Source: Bacillota bacterium
GTDB lineage: Bacteria > Bacillota > Clostridia > Lachnospirales > CAG-274
Assembly (NCBI GenBank): GCA_017627115.1
Contig: JAGAHK010000024.1
Location: 1 to 6,189 of the forward strand
Direction of reading: 5' to 3'
DNA: 6,189 bases
Both the position numbers and the translations under genes were made by a program. Positions 6,084 to 6,189 of the stretch are shown piece by piece (positions within the stretch are counted from its first letter, which is position 1; the number at the start of each line of letters is the position of its first letter). Under the pieces are notes generated by a model. It saw only the letters and a program-made list of their open reading frames with translations, had not been told where the DNA came from and did no database searches.

Positions 6084-6186
6084 GCCTCTCCTGAAAGGAG
6101 AGGTGGCAATTTGCTTGCAAATTGACGGAGAGGTCTTCTAAATGAGTAAACCCCTCCACCACGCTACGCGCGGTCCCCCTCCCCTG
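6084..6186. repeat. Repeat-like palindromic element at the window edge
   Basis: Three hairpins lie in a row: CCTCTCC/GGAGAGG (6085-6091, 6097-6103), CAATTTGC/GCAAATTG (6107-6114, 6117-6124), and ACCACGC/GCGCGGT with one A-C mismatch (6158-6164, 6168-6174). The segment 6094-6138 and the reverse complement of 6144-6186 share one plan: a GGAG-rich flank, a small hairpin core, then another GGAG-rich flank. By eye they match at 9 of 13 left-flank and 11 of 17 right-flank bases. This resembles dispersed GGAGAGGTGGC-type intergenic repeats that I recall from Clostridia draft genomes. It may continue past the window end. No transposase is visible, so if mobile it would be non-autonomous. Confidence 0.6.
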
Positions 6187-6189
6187 ATC

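Noticed and set aside
6085..6103. CCTCTCC-TGAAA-GGAGAGG hairpin as an intrinsic terminator
   Set aside because: Neither strand has a U-tract after the stem, and it fits better as part of the edge repeat.

Overview
The window carries one leftward (minus-strand) gene cluster of six genes running from about 5727 down to 168. It starts at a sigma-A-type promoter near 5800-5835 and ends at a clear intrinsic terminator at about 96-138. The strong AGGAGG-type ribosome binding sites, the family-level look of the proteins, and the repeat at the right edge suggest a low-to-mid GC member of the Clostridia, possibly Ruminococcaceae/Oscillospiraceae-like. This taxonomic reading is an inference; no rRNA or other marker gene is present.

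In transcription order the genes are: an OmpR-family response regulator (5727-5056); its membrane histidine kinase (5055-3628, stop and start codons directly abutting); PrmA, the ribosomal protein L11 methyltransferase (3625-2648); RsmE, the 16S rRNA m3U1498 methyltransferase (2644-1910); a NifS/IscS-type cysteine desulfurase (1913-789, ATGA overlap with rsmE); and a small flavodoxin-fold FMN-binding oxidoreductase (749-168). The first five are separated by 0 to 3 bases or overlap, and each ribosome binding site lies inside the preceding coding sequence. The last follows after 39 bases. No internal terminator was seen, so all six are probably one transcription unit. The contents mix envelope signalling, ribosome modification and sulfur/redox chemistry. 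prmA-rsmE is a common Firmicutes pair; its placement behind a two-component system is the less usual part.

The leader between promoter and first gene (about 70 nt) has a perfect tandem CCGTAAA repeat and a short inverted repeat, possible sites for autoregulation. Upstream of the promoter, 5880-6189 contains no convincing gene. It holds a run of hairpins (5931-5991) and then, at the right edge, a repeat-like element made of two related GGAG-rich units in inverted orientation (6084-6186), which looks like a dispersed palindromic repeat cut off by the window end.

Most notable: the flavodoxin-like protein appears to lack, by an in-frame deletion, the compact cysteine segment usual in its close relatives. 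I found no strong evidence for a wholly new system. The best leads are the two-component/translation-modification linkage, the trimmed flavoprotein and the structured upstream DNA.
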